A stretch of 5,669 nt of DNA from Treponema sp. (GCA_031254795.1 JAIRTS010000132.1:1-5669); one strand, 5' to 3'; positions 1 to 5,343 are shown, counted from the stretch's first letter. Program-made: numbers and translations. Notes: generated by a model from the letters alone, not told the origin.

Positions 1-114
1 AACCTCTGGTTCGCAAACCGCTCCGGCGGACGAATCGCGCGGCGATTTGCCCGCCCGTGTTTTTCAGAAAAAATTTTCATAAAAACGCCCAAACCCCCCT
101 TGCAAAAAAAAATG

Positions 115-130
115 GCACAATGTATAGTAG
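115..130. promoter_or_regulatory. Upstream NrdR box (weaker copy)
   Basis: This 16-bp imperfect palindrome matches about 12 of 16 positions of the NrdR-box consensus acaCwAtATaTwGtgt, with the CAATGTATAGT core intact apart from one base. It lies immediately upstream of the -35 element. Its centre is 43 bp, close to four helical turns, from the centre of the stronger box at 158-173. Tandem boxes on the same helical face are typical of NrdR targets. Alone it would be weak evidence; the pairing with the second box supports it. Confidence 0.6.
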
Positions 131-132
131 TA

Positions 133-162
133 TTGACGCTAAATTCGGCCTTAAATAATACT
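133..162 (+). promoter_or_regulatory. Promoter of nrdR-nrdD
   Basis: TTGACG at 133-138 matches five of six bases of the sigma70 -35. AATACT at 157-162 follows after 18 bp and matches four of six bases of the -10; TAATAC at 156-161 (17 bp) is an alternative. The -10 lies inside the strong NrdR box, so NrdR bound there would exclude polymerase. Transcription would start near 168-171 and give a leader of about 65 nt before nrdR. Confidence 0.55.
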
Positions 163-173
163 ATATATTGTGT
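158..173. promoter_or_regulatory. Strong NrdR box over the -10
   Basis: Matches 15 of 16 positions of the NrdR-box consensus acaCwAtATaTwGtgt, with core CTATATATTGTGT. It overlaps the -10 of the promoter at 133-162. NrdR is the ATP/dATP-sensing repressor of ribonucleotide reductase genes, and the first gene downstream encodes it, so this box implies autoregulation together with repression of nrdD. Confidence 0.85.
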
Positions 174-200
174 ATATGGTGTGTATAACGCTGTGGATAA
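169..200 (-). promoter_or_regulatory. Three tandem DnaA-box-like sites
   Basis: Read on the minus strand, 192-200 is TTATCCACA, the canonical high-affinity DnaA box. Positions 180-188 give TTATACACA, also a full match to TTATNCACA. Positions 169-177 give ATATACACA, one mismatch. All three point the same way with starts 11 and 12 bp apart, so they lie on about the same helical face. They cover the expected transcription start, and the first overlaps the NrdR box. DnaA is known to regulate nrdAB in E. coli; control of nrdR-nrdD by DnaA is inferred here. Confidence 0.6.
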
Positions 201-234
201 GTTGTCTAGATGTTTGCATGGCAAGGAATTTTAT

Positions 235-699
235 ATGCGGTGTCCGAATTGTGGAAGTGTAGATGACAGGGTGCTTGACTCAAGAACGCTTGCGGCGGGA
301 GACGCAACCCGCCGGCGGAGAGAATGTCTGAGTTGCGGATTCAGGTTTACAAGTTACGAGCGCATTGAGATAAAGCCCTTTATGGTTATCAAAAAAGATG
401 GACGCCGGGAGCCTTTCGACCGGAATAAGATCGAGCGCGGGATACAGCGGGCTTTGGAAAAGCGCCCCGTATCCCAGATGAGCATCGAAAACCTAGTCAA
501 TGAGGTCGAAGACGCCTCGGCGATGTTGGGAAGAGTGACCCGTGAGATATCCGCAAGCGCCATAGGAGATTTGACGCTTGAAAAGCTCGCGGAGCTTGAC
601 AAAGTCGCGTACATCCGCTTCGCGTCGGTATACCGGCATTTTGAGAGCATAGATGAATTTATCGCAGAGGTAAGAAACTGGGAGGAAAACCATGATTAA
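235..699 (+). CDS. nrdR: Transcriptional repressor NrdR
   Basis: Encodes a 154-residue NrdR, the usual length for this cytoplasmic repressor, which binds NrdR boxes when loaded with dATP/ATP and shuts down ribonucleotide reductase genes. An N-terminal zinc ribbon has C3, C6, C31 and C34 (MRCPNCG at the start, ECLSCGFRFTSYER later). An ATP-cone follows at about residues 46-136, with IKKDGRREPFDRNKI and the family-typical VAYIRFASVYRHF near its end. The start at 235 is chosen because the zinc ribbon begins there and AAGGA lies 7 nt upstream. An in-frame ATG at 100 would add 45 unrelated residues and would place the promoter inside the gene. The gene overlaps nrdD by 8 nt, suggesting translational coupling. 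The upstream NrdR boxes imply autorepression. Confidence 0.95.
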   Translation: MRCPNCGSVDDRVLDSRTLAAGDATRRRRECLSCGFRFTSYERIEIKPFMVIKKDGRREPFDRNKIERGIQRALEKRPVSQMSIENLVNEVEDASAMLGRVTREISASAIGDLTLEKLAELDKVAYIRFASVYRHFESIDEFIAEVRNWEENHD

Positions 700-2746
700 G
701 TACGTAGTAAAACGTTCGGGTGATGTGGAGGCGTATGATCGCGGGAAGATATACAACGCGATCAGTAAAGCGTTTTTCGCTGTCCAGGGGAAGGGCGCGG
801 AGAACGCTGCGGACAGGATAGACGCCATTGCCAGCCGTGTGGAAGAGACGATCACGGATATGATGGCGGCGCGGCATCCAAATTCGATTCCCGCGATTGA
901 AGAAATTCAGGATTTGGTGGAGAACGCGCTCATTGAAGCTAAAGAGACGGCGGTAGCCAAGTCGTACATTCTGTATCGCGCGAAACACGAAGCGATGCGG
1001 GACATGAAAAAACTCATGCTGGACATTGATTCCACCATGGACGGGTATTTGAAGCAGGAAGATTGGCGCGTCAATGAGAATGCCAATGTGAACTATTCAC
1101 TGGGTGGGCTCATTCTCCATAACTCCGGCAGCGTCACGGCCAATTACTGGCTCAAGAACATCTATACGCCGGAAATCGCGGACGCCCACCGGAACGCGGC
1201 TTTCCATATCCACGATCTGTCCATGTTTTCAGGCTATTGCGCAGGCTGGTCATTGCGGCAACTCATCGCCGAGGGGTTGGGCGGCGTTACGGACAAGATC
1301 ACGTCCTATCCCGCGAAACACCTTTCAACGCTCATGCAACAGGCTGTGAATTTCCTCGGTTGTCTCCAGAACGAATGGGCGGGCGCTCAAGCCTTCAGCT
1401 CGTTTGACACCTACGTCGCTCCATTTGTGCATGTGGATGATCTGTCGGACAAAGAGGTGAAGCAGTGCCTTCAGAGCTTCGTGTTCGGTGTGAACACGCC
1501 CAGCCGCTGGGGGTCGCAGGCGCCCTTCACCAATATCACGCTTGACTGGACATGTCCGACTGACCTCAAAGACAAGAAAGCCGTCGTAGGCGGCGTGGAA
1601 ATGGATTTCACCTACGGAGACTGCAAGCCGGAAATGGACAGGGTGAACAGACTCTTTATAGAACTGATGCTTGAGGGAGACGCGGAAGGACGCGGCTTCC
1701 AGTATCCCATTCCCACTTACAACATCACCGGGGACTTTGATTGGGACAGTGACAACGCCAAACTGCTCTTCGAGATGACAGCTCGGTACGGCACTCCATA
1801 TTTCCAGAACTTCCTCAATTCCGATCTGAACCCGGGCGATGTGCGAAGCATGTGTTGCCGCCTCCAGTTGGACAAGCGCGAGCTCCGCAAACGCGGCGGC
1901 GGGCTGTTCGGCTCGGATGAGCTTACCGGCTCCATCGGCGTCGTCACCATCAACCTGCCCCGGATCGGGTATCTCGCCCAAACCGAGAAAGACTTTTTCA
2001 AGAAACTTGACGACCTCATGGAACTTGCCAAGGAAAGCCTTCTTATCAAGCGGAAAGTGGTGAATCGGCTTTTGCAATCAGGACTTTTTCCGTATACGAA
2101 ACGGTACCTGCGCACGCTGGACAACCACTTCAACACCATCGGGCTGGTCGGCATGAACGAGTGCCTGCAGAATTTTCTGGGCAGGAATGTGACCATCGAC
2201 ACCGAAAAGGGGCAGGCGTTCGCCAAAAAGACGCTGGCGTTCATGCGGGACAAGCTCGCCGATTATCAGGAAGAAACCGGAGAACTCTTCAACCTTGAGG
2301 CGTCGCCTGCGGAATCGACCTCGTACCGTTTGGCGAAACATGACAAGGAACGTTATCCCAAGATCATCGCGGCGGGCGCCGATGAGCCGTATTACACGAA
2401 TTCGACCCAGCTTCCTGTGGGACTGACCCACGATGTGTTTGACGCCCTTGATTTGCAGGAGCCTCTTCAGACCACCTATACGGGTGGCACCGTGTTCCAC
2501 GCCTTTTTGGGAGAAGCCATTGACGACTGGAAGACCTGCCGCGACCTTGTGCGGACCATAGCGAGCAACTACCGCATCCCGTATTTCACCATTTCACCCA
2601 CTTTTTCGGTGTGCCAAAAGCACGGCTACCTCAAAGGGGAGCATTTCACCTGCCCCAAGTGCAAAGAGGAGCAAGAGTCCGCGATAAAAGCGCGGATAGC
2701 CGAACTAGAGGAAGAGCGGGACTCCGCTCTGGCGCAAGCTGTGTAA
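692..2746 (+). CDS. nrdD: Anaerobic ribonucleoside-triphosphate reductase, catalytic chain lacking the glycyl-radical segment
   Basis: The 684-residue class III reductase reduces ribonucleoside triphosphates to dNTPs in anaerobic cells. An N-terminal ATP-cone (about 1-100, KYVVKRSGDVEAYDRGKI) provides allosteric control. The barrel follows, with FSGYCAGWSLRQ (C183, probable thiyl-radical cysteine), DVRSMCCRLQLDKREL (C388/C389), GSIGVVTINLPR and NTIGLVGMNECLQNFLG. Near the end, SPTFSVCQKHGYLKGEHF leads into CPKC, giving C641, H644, C654 and C657 as likely zinc ligands. Normal NrdD then continues into the glycyl-radical loop. Here the chain ends after a charged helix (about 661-684), and that loop is encoded by the gene at 2846. 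GGAGG at 681-685 sits 6 nt before the ATG. The chain should be inactive without the second protein and a radical-SAM activase (NrdG), which is not in this window. Confidence 0.93.
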   Translation: MIKYVVKRSGDVEAYDRGKIYNAISKAFFAVQGKGAENAADRIDAIASRVEETITDMMAARHPNSIPAIEEIQDLVENALIEAKETAVAKSYILYRAKHEAMRDMKKLMLDIDSTMDGYLKQEDWRVNENANVNYSLGGLILHNSGSVTANYWLKNIYTPEIADAHRNAAFHIHDLSMFSGYCAGWSLRQLIAEGLGGVTDKITSYPAKHLSTLMQQAVNFLGCLQNEWAGAQAFSSFDTYVAPFVHVDDLSDKEVKQCLQSFVFGVNTPSRWGSQAPFTNITLDWTCPTDLKDKKAVVGGVEMDFTYGDCKPEMDRVNRLFIELMLEGDAEGRGFQYPIPTYNITGDFDWDSDNAKLLFEMTARYGTPYFQNFLNSDLNPGDVRSMCCRLQLDKRELRKRGGGLFGSDELTGSIGVVTINLPRIGYLAQTEKDFFKKLDDLMELAKESLLIKRKVVNRLLQSGLFPYTKRYLRTLDNHFNTIGLVGMNECLQNFLGRNVTIDTEKGQAFAKKTLAFMRDKLADYQEETGELFNLEASPAESTSYRLAKHDKERYPKIIAAGADEPYYTNSTQLPVGLTHDVFDALDLQEPLQTTYTGGTVFHAFLGEAIDDWKTCRDLVRTIASNYRIPYFTISPTFSVCQKHGYLKGEHFTCPKCKEEQESAIKARIAELEEERDSALAQAV

Positions 2747-2818
2747 GAGGTTGGATCGCGTTGTCAATAACGTGTACGTGTCGCAGCAATGACAACAGCC
2801 TCTATCCATTTTTCATTT
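2747..2818 (+). terminator. Stem-loop between nrdD and the radical-domain gene, possible attenuator
   Basis: Directly after the nrdD stop, GAGGTTG (2747-2753) can pair with CAGCCTC (2796-2802), including one G-U pair. Inside it TTGTCA (2761-2766) pairs perfectly with TGACAA (2790-2795). The stem has a 7-nt left bulge and a loop of about 23 nt. A T-rich stretch (ATTTTTCATTTTA) starts about 6 nt after the stem. This is an imperfect intrinsic terminator, so partial read-through or mRNA processing is as likely as full termination. It could set the ratio of the two subunits. Confidence 0.4.
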
Positions 2819-2845
2819 TAATATTTATTCAGGAGGAAAATAACA

Positions 2846-3427
2846 ATGAGAACCATTGAAGAAATCAACAAAGATCTACTGGAAGCGCGGGAAAAACTCG
2901 CGCAGGTACAGGGCGGACCCGCCGAGGTGTACAGCCGGATCGTAGGCTACTACCGTTCGGTGCGGAACTGGAACAAGGGCAAGAAAGAGGAGTACGGGGA
3001 GCGGAAATTGTTTGAGGTTTCGGAAGCCGATGTCGCTAAAGCGACCGCCTCAACGATTGCGGCAAAGACCTCGCCTGTGGAATCGTCCGCTTCCATAGAA
3101 GCGGGCGCCGTAGAAGACAGCGCGGACGCGCAGGGCGGCGTGGCGCAACCGGTGGCTTCGGCTAACGTTTCGGCGCACAATTCACGCCTGTTGCTTTTCG
3201 TCCGCCCCGCCTGTCCAGCTTGCCCCTCCGCAAAAGCGGCCGCCGGCAAACTCGGCATTCCGATTGACATGGTGGACGCGGATACGGAAGACGGGCTTGC
3301 GGAAGCGCAGCGCAGGAAGGTGTTTTCAACGCCGACCGCCATACTGCTTTCCAAAGACGGCGACGAGATATCCCGCGCCCTTGACAGCGCGGGCATCGCC
3401 GCTCTGGAAGACCTGATCGCGGGGTGA
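2846..3427 (+). CDS. Separate glycyl-radical domain of class III RNR fused to a thioredoxin-like domain
   Basis: A 193-residue protein with three parts. Residues 1-22 form a charged helix with regular heptads (I4, I7, L11, A14, L18, V21). Residues 27-56 are the C-terminal segment missing from the NrdD upstream: EVYSRIVGYYRSVRNWNKG, then EEYGERKLF, with G34 the expected radical-carrying glycine. A linker at about 57-112 is rich in Ala, Ser and Val. Residues 113-193 resemble a small thioredoxin/NrdH fold: a beta strand (RLLLFVR), CPAC at C123 and C126, and FSTPTAILL with cis-Pro163. ATG 2846 has AGGAGG at 2831-2836 (9-nt spacing), so this is a true gene and not an nrdD frameshift product. Inferred role: it supplies the radical glycine to NrdD and carries the thiol reductant that some class III enzymes take from thioredoxin or NrdH. 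The function is inferred from motifs only. Confidence 0.85.
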   Translation: MRTIEEINKDLLEAREKLAQVQGGPAEVYSRIVGYYRSVRNWNKGKKEEYGERKLFEVSEADVAKATASTIAAKTSPVESSASIEAGAVEDSADAQGGVAQPVASANVSAHNSRLLLFVRPACPACPSAKAAAGKLGIPIDMVDADTEDGLAEAQRRKVFSTPTAILLSKDGDEISRALDSAGIAALEDLIAG

Positions 3428-3443
3428 GGATCGCTTGTAATGG

Positions 3444-3482
3444 GACGCCGCAAGGTGAACCCCTCCTTGCGGGTGTGGCGTC
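3444..3482 (+). terminator. Hairpin at the end of the nrd operon
   Basis: GACGCC (3444-3449) pairs with GGCGTC (3477-3482), and GCAAGG (3450-3455) pairs with CCTTGC (3465-3470). This leaves a 9-nt loop and a 6-nt right-hand bulge. It begins 17 nt after the stop at 3427. The sequence that follows is TCTCTCTCTCT, with no true T run, so it may stabilise the 3' end of the mRNA or terminate weakly. Confidence 0.5.
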
Positions 3483-3901
3483 GAATCTCTCTCTCTGTCT
3501 CATGCATGGTAAATTCGGCGACAGTTTGGATAAACGCCACCGTAATGTTTAAAGTGGGGCGGTTTGTGGCGCTGTGAAATATAGTGAGAGTTTTCTGAAG
3601 GAAAAACTCGGTGTTGTTTCTCAGCGCTGAGCGCGTCAGTTCCACCAGTCGCCGCGCCATTCCCGTTATTTTTTTCTTCCCCAGCCCCTCCGCCGTTGTA
3701 TACCGAATTCGTTCCTGCAACGCTCCGCCACGCCGGTTGAACCGTTTAAGACGATATGCGTCCCGCATGAAAGACGCGCGAGAGGATATACGACAGAGTT
3801 CGGACAATAAGCGGTTAGGCGAAAATAAAAACTGATTTTTTTTAAGGAATGTGTCACATCCATGCGGCAAAAAGAAAAATTGTTCAAAAATGAAAAAAGA
3901 G
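3483..3901. other. Stretch without a convincing gene
   Basis: To about 3830 the composition matches the nrd genes; after that it becomes strongly AT-rich. Visible structure includes a TC microsatellite (3485-3497), a hairpin GAGTTTT/AAAACTC (3588-3609) and the palindrome CTCAGCGCTGAG (3620-3631). The minus strand is open from about 3834 to 3428, but that frame also stays open through the shadow of the radical-domain gene, so openness proves little. A minus-strand segment around 3615-3710 reads GLGKKKITGMARRLVELTRS and vaguely recalls the C-terminus of IS110-type transposases. No start, active site or end could be identified, so no gene is called. Confidence 0.4.
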
Positions 3902-3930
3902 TTGGCAAAATAATAATCTTTGAATATATT
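3902..3930 (+). promoter_or_regulatory. Candidate promoter of the GNAT gene
   Basis: TTGGCA (3902-3907) and TATATT (3925-3930) each match five of six bases of the sigma70 -35 and -10, with the ideal 17-bp spacer. Transcription would begin at about 3936-3938, inside or next to the AAAGGAGG ribosome site (3935-3942), giving an extremely short leader. The AT-rich context raises the chance of an accidental match. Confidence 0.4.
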
Positions 3931-3947
3931 AAAGAAAGGAGGAAAAA

Positions 3948-4383
3948 ATGATAGAATATTGTATCGCACAAAAAACATTTGCCAAAAATTTTAGAATTAT
4001 ATAAACAATTGCTTCCAGAAGAAGATCTTGTAAATATAAATGAAGCAAATAAAATACGGGGAAAAATAGAACAAAATAATATAAAATATTTCATCGCAAT
4101 TGAAAATAATGAAATTATCTCATCATGTTATTTGGCAATAATACCTAATTTAACAAGGAATGGAAAATCAAATGGTTTTATAGAAAACGTAGTAACCGAC
4201 GAAAAACGCAGGAAAAAAGGGGTAGGAAAGAGGTTTGTAAAAATGGCAATAGAATATGGGAAACAAAATAATTGTTATAAAATAATATTACAAAGTGCTA
4301 TCAAAAGAAAAGAAAGTCATATATTTTATGAAAAATGCGGATTTGATGGAAATTCAAAAAGAGCGTTTGAAATTAGGTTTTAA
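3948..4383 (+). pseudogene. GNAT-family N-acetyltransferase with a single-base frameshift near the start
   Basis: A GNAT protein transfers an acetyl group from acetyl-CoA to an amine; the substrate here is unknown. The body, readable from 3979, carries the acetyl-CoA loop in VTDEKRRKKGVGKRFVKMA and the C-terminal HIFYEKCGF motif. The natural start is ATG 3948, with AAAGGAGG at 3935-3942. That frame reads MIEYCIAQKTFAK and stops after 18 codons. Removing one A from the A6 run at 3970-3975 gives MIEYCIAQKHLPKILELYKQ and one 144-residue protein of normal GNAT size. TTG 3979 has no ribosome site, so a working start there is unlikely. The extra base may be a real mutation, a slippery site or a sequencing error. 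The gene is far more AT-rich than the nrd genes, a sign of horizontal acquisition. Confidence 0.8.
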
Positions 4384-4728
4384 AAAATGGAAAGGAAAAG
4401 AGAAAGAACACCCACCGTCCATGGCAGGCGCTTCGCCTGACAGAACTGTTAGTGCTTCACCGCCCTTTGTGGGTGGCTCGGACTCCGCAACGGCTAGACC
4501 ATTCCGCGCCCCAACTACGCTGGGGAACGTGCGCCAAAACTCCGCCACATTTTTTGTAGCCAAGTACTTTGCTTCGCAAAGCCCTTATTCGGGTTGCAAA
4601 AACTTCGCAAACGGCCGGGACGTTAGACGCCATTTTGCCTAAAAGTTTTTTGTACATCTTACAAAGACCAGTCGACAGGAACTGAAAACAGTTTATTGAA
4701 AAGCGTGGGGTAGTTTATTCGTAGTGGA
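4384..4728. other. Hairpin-rich non-coding stretch after the GNAT gene
   Basis: No supported gene. From 4409 to 4475 CACCCAC (4409-4415) and GTGGGTG (4469-4475) form a 7-bp closing stem around small hairpins: CAGGCG/CGCCTG (4425-4439), ACAG/CTGT (4440-4449) and GTG/CAC (4452-4460). The outline is cloverleaf-like but lacks tRNA signatures. Further on are CCCCA/TGGGG near 4509-4525, CTTTGC/GCAAAG with a TTC loop near 4567-4581, TTTGTA/TACAAA (4649-4665) and AACTG/CAGTT (4680-4693). CTTCGCAAA occurs twice, near 4572 and 4604. A structured RNA, a degraded element or cassette recombination structure are all possible. Confidence 0.4.
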
Positions 4729-4777
4729 GTTTAACACCTCGCCGTAAACTTGTTTACGCCGCTTGTGGCGGTTAGAT
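4729..4777. repeat. attC-like inverted element, possible integron cassette boundary
   Basis: GTTTAAC (4729-4735) fits the RYYYAAC core and GTTAGAT (4771-4777) fits the GTTRRRY core of integron attC sites. The two can pair over all 7 bases if G-U pairs are allowed. CGCC (4740-4743) can pair with GGCG (4767-4770). Between them CGTAAAC (4743-4749) and GTTTACG (4752-4758) form a tight hairpin. At 49 nt it is shorter than typical attC sites, and the spacers are uneven. GCGGTTAG recurs at 3811-3818 and 4768-4775, bracketing the GNAT segment. No integrase is present. Confidence 0.3.
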
Positions 4778-4814
4778 TTGGCGACACTAACGATATGTGG
4801 TAGTAAACCCCATA

Positions 4815-4934
4815 GTGAGGTTCAAAAAGACCGATAAATATTATTGTAAAAAATGCGGGTCAGAATACAGCCGTTTTTTCAGTTTGACCGCTAATTCTTG
4901 CTCTCGTGGCGACAGGCATGAACCAGCACGGTAA
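4815..4934 (+). CDS. Small zinc-ribbon-like protein, perhaps a shortened copy
   Basis: A 39-codon ORF reads KYYCKKCGSEYSRFFSLT, then ANSCSRGDRHEPAR. The pattern CxxCG, aromatic-Ser, SLT, SCSR and a terminal H-x-P-A resembles a family of tiny Cys/His proteins of gut bacteria, in which CSR is normally followed by HPxG and GKH. Here that piece appears shortened to GDRH, so one metal ligand may be lost or the copy may be decaying. The start is uncertain: GTG 4815 is the nearest, GTG 4797 is also in frame, and neither has a clear ribosome site. A hairpin begins 3 nt after the stop. The molecular role is unknown. The family resemblance is from memory. Confidence 0.5.
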   Translation: MRFKKTDKYYCKKCGSEYSRFFSLTANSCSRGDRHEPAR

Positions 4935-4937
4935 ATA

Positions 4938-4970
4938 CATAATGCCCCAAAAAAATCCGGGGTTATTATG
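4938..4970. terminator. Hairpin between converging genes
   Basis: CATAAT (4938-4943) pairs with ATTATG (4965-4970), and CCCC (4945-4948) with GGGG (4959-4962), with a G-U pair and a one-base bulge between and an A-rich loop. It starts 3 nt after the zinc-ribbon stop and also lies downstream of the minus-strand ORFs, so it could serve both directions. There is no proper T run on either side. Confidence 0.4.
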
Positions 4971-4998
4971 CGGAGGAAAAATGGATGTTAATGACGGT

Positions 4999-5061
4999 TT
5001 ATATTTTTCCTATAAATAGGTATATTTTATAAAATGAAATAATGATATAAACGTTATTCAT
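4999..5061 (-). CDS. Tiny hydrophobic ORF with a good ribosome site
   Basis: On the minus strand GGAGG (complement of 5068-5072) lies 6 nt before ATG 5061, opening a 20-codon ORF (MNNVYIIISFYKIYLFIGKI). The peptide is mostly hydrophobic and could span a membrane once. It starts 35 nt after the stop of the minus-strand gene tail at 5097, as if second in an operon. It may be a true small peptide or the decayed start of a larger gene. The ribosome site is the main evidence. Confidence 0.3.
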   Translation of the reverse strand: MNNVYIIISFYKIYLFIGKI

Positions 5062-5096
5062 AGTTTGCCTCCAGCGAATGAATTCTCTATTTTGTT

Positions 5097-5270
5097 TCAG
5101 TATACGTTATTTCTAATTTCTCTAAATCCAGATAAACATACCCGGAATGAGGATACGTCATATTTTTCTATTTCTATTTTAAACAAATCGCCTTCAGCAC
5201 TTATGTTTTTCATTTTAGAAATTTTCTTCTTTTCCATATCTGATGGCCTAACCCATGCATAATAATTAAT
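5097..5270 (-). pseudogene. C-terminal gene fragment cut off by the insertion sequence
   Basis: The minus strand encodes 57 codons beginning INYYAWVRPSDMEKKKISKM and ending GFREIRNNVY before a stop. It is AT-rich, with ordinary mixed residues and an alternating beta-like stretch (LFKIEIEKYDV), unlike a random frame. Upstream of about 5271 the frame continues only as antisense of the IS left end. The simplest reading is a gene whose 5' part lies beyond the element, outside the window. The family is not recognised. A short gene starting at ATG 5237 is possible, but its ribosome site is weak. Confidence 0.4.
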
Positions 5271-5281
5271 TAAAAACGGTA

Positions 5282-5302
5282 ACCCCTCGGCTATGCCGGG
5301 GT
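5282..5302 (+). repeat. IS200/IS605 left-end hairpin
   Basis: ACCCC (5282-5286) pairs with GGGGT (5298-5302). After a two-base bulge (TC), GGC (5289-5291) pairs with GCC (5295-5297) around a TAT loop. A subterminal imperfect hairpin with a bulge is what Y1 transposases recognise. In IS200 the equivalent hairpin also blocks transcription entering from outside. Confidence 0.65.
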
Positions 5303-5343
5303 GACTATAAGAGTTTGACATTTCCATGAGTATCAAGGATGTT

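Noticed and set aside
1..60. Short hairpins GGTT/AACC (8-19) and AATCGC/GCGATT (33-47), considered as a tRNA end or terminator
   Set aside because: No T-arm consensus or CCA-like end, and the T run at 60-64 is too far from the stem. Too little sequence to assign.
169..184. A third NrdR box downstream of the strong one
   Set aside because: Only about 10 of 16 positions match and it lacks dyad symmetry. The DnaA-box reading explains the sequence better.
100..234. Upstream ATG at 100 as the start of nrdR
   Set aside because: It adds 45 residues unlike NrdR, has no ribosome site, and lies over the promoter, NrdR boxes and DnaA boxes. The zinc ribbon starts at 235 with AAGGA in front.
1325..2077. 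250-codon open frame on the minus strand inside nrdD
   Set aside because: Antisense shadow of a well-conserved coding sequence, with no recognisable protein.
3862..3951. 29-codon Lys-rich ORF overlapping the GNAT ATG by ATGA
   Set aside because: Low-complexity AT-rich sequence, ribosome site too far away, no family likeness. The coupling to GNAT is probably chance.
2950..3978. 342-codon open frame on the minus strand
   Set aside because: Much of it is antisense to the radical-domain gene and the rest has no start signal; it is not one gene. Only the part around 3577-3834 is kept as a weak observation.
4622..4628. GTTAGAC as another attC core
   Set aside because: No RYYYAAC partner at a suitable distance on either strand, and the motif is expected by chance about once per kb.
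4981..5019. Short plus-strand ORFs at ATG 4981 and ATG 4985 behind GGAGG (4972-4976)
   Set aside because: Only 12 and 15 codons with no likeness to anything; they overlap the minus-strand tiny ORF. The ribosome-like site may be chance or a relic.
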